Below, one piece after another: positions 61,151-64,000 of a DNA stretch of 64,000 nucleotides. The position numbers were made by a program, and so were the translations under genes. Below the pieces are notes generated by a model. That model made no database searches. It saw only the letters and a list, made by a program, of their open reading frames with translations, and was not told where the DNA came from. This stretch comes from CAIQPS01 sp963783835 (lineage in GTDB: Bacteria > Actinomycetota > Thermoleophilia > RBG-16-64-13), in contig CAWAOX010000015.1 of the NCBI GenBank assembly GCA_963783835.1, forward strand, positions 1 to 64,000, in the 5' to 3' direction. The number at the start of each line of letters is the position of its first letter. The first letter of the stretch is position 1.

Positions 61151-61180
61151 TTGACGCAACAGCAGGCACTTCGGTAGGAT
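61151..61180 (+). promoter_or_regulatory. Probable promoter of the pyrophosphatase gene
   Basis: TTGACG (61151-61156) and TAGGAT (61175-61180) are separated by 18 bases. The start codon is about 100 bases downstream. No other gene lies in 60980-61279. Confidence 0.45.
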
Positions 61181-61279
61181 GACCGATTGGGTCGAGCCCG
61201 CGAGGGGGGGTCTTTGCGGGCGGCGCCGAGCCGCGCCCTACCCGTACTGGACCTTTGGATGAGAAGGAGGCAATGCAGG

Positions 61280-63784
<2,505 letters not shown>

Positions 63785-63828
63785 GCCGGCGCGGCCCCGA
63801 AGGGCGCCGCGCGCGGGACGAGTCATTG

Positions 63829-63867
63829 GCCGCCCGCCGCACAGGAGTGCGGCGGGCGGCTTTCTCT
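63829..63867 (+). terminator. Intrinsic terminator after hppA
   Basis: GCCGCCCGCCGCAC pairs perfectly over 14 bases with GTGCGGCGGGCGGC around an AGGA loop, followed by TTTCTCT. It lies 45 bases after the hppA stop. Confidence 0.85.
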
Positions 63868-63944
63868 GTGGGGACTTGACCGAACCCGGGTACAGGAGAA
63901 CAATTGGGCGCATCGTTTTCGGGTCGTCTTTCTGAGGGAGGCAC

Positions 63945-64000
63945 GTGAGTTCTGGTCCAACGGTGAAGCGTCTTCTTCTGGGACGGCCTATCGCCACGGC
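63945..64000 (+). CDS. Start of an APC-family permease-like gene, cut by the window end
   Basis: GAGGGAGG 4-5 bases before GTG 63945 marks a start. The 18 visible codons encode SSGPTVKRLLLGRPIATA, which resembles the beginning of APC-type amino acid/potassium permeases that open with a VKR-x-LxGRPL segment. The assignment rests on this short stretch only. Confidence 0.4.
   Translation, partial: MSSGPTVKRLLLGRPIAT

Overview
The window is a high-GC bacterial segment, most likely from the Actinobacteriota or a deep-branching relative. Supporting signs are frequent GTG starts, lipoproteins with Thr-rich (T3-5) linkers after the lipobox, a SpoIID/LytB protein with a C-terminal beta-sandwich, a DUF1385 (YqhQ-like) protein, DUF4386, an actinobacterial-looking tiny hydrophobic protein and a membrane pyrophosphatase. 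The lineage is an inference; there is no rRNA or other phylogenetic marker in the window. At least eight otherwise well-conserved genes carry one or two frameshifts, so the sequence contains either indel errors or unusually many fresh pseudogenes. Coordinates of those genes are therefore given across the break.

Layout. 1-7.4 kb: a partial unknown gene, an HD-GYP protein whose first third has different base composition, a broken MFS transporter coupled to DUF1385, a membrane-anchored protein with two chagasin-like domains, and a second MFS transporter. 7.4-21.4 kb: an accessory region. It holds an orphan antitoxin, HigBA, a Phd/ParE-type pair, two paralogous quinone-oxidoreductase-like genes, several lipoproteins, an LRR protein and other unknowns. 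Between 7.85 and 15.06 kb six copies of a structured repeat separate mostly minus-strand genes. The repeat shares a 15-bp core with the 3' end of a tRNA-like remnant and usually lies next to a GGCCCGG..CCGGGCC hairpin.

21.7-29.8 kb: a branched-chain-amino-acid-type ABC transporter operon (LivJ, LivH, fused LivM-LivG, LivF) with a clear sigma70-type promoter, followed by an alpha/beta hydrolase, an unknown 272-aa protein, a TetR regulator and an EthD-like protein. 29.8-36.2 kb: a tiny membrane protein, SpoIID/LytB, a HIT hydrolase and a 1261-aa CheB-CheR-PAS-GAF-SpoIIE protein. 36.4-41.7 kb: a NuoF-tail/GltD-type flavoprotein and a translationally coupled trio (metallo-beta-lactamase fold, Old Yellow Enzyme, 3-hydroxyacyl-CoA dehydrogenase). 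41.8-43.5 kb: modA and modB, each behind the same ModE-like palindrome overlapping the -10 box, with no modC.

43.8-55.7 kb: an apparent catabolic unit: IclR regulator, a TAT-exported lipoprotein binding protein, two 2,4-dienoyl-CoA-reductase-type flavoproteins flanking an isochorismatase-fold protein that has lost its catalytic triad, a large winged-helix/AAA/helical-repeat regulator, a cupin and a PPC-domain protein. 55.8-64 kb: mostly housekeeping genes: a zinc-ribbon/coiled-coil protein, MoaD/ThiS-like protein, aminotransferase, FMN split-barrel protein, archaeal-type phosphoglycerate mutase, rubredoxin, membrane pyrophosphatase with its terminator, and the start of an APC-type permease.

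Taken together the genes suggest a bacterium that imports and degrades organic acids or cyclic compounds through CoA- and flavin-dependent reductive chemistry. The most unusual content is the repeat-separated cassette-like array at 7.4-15.1 kb.
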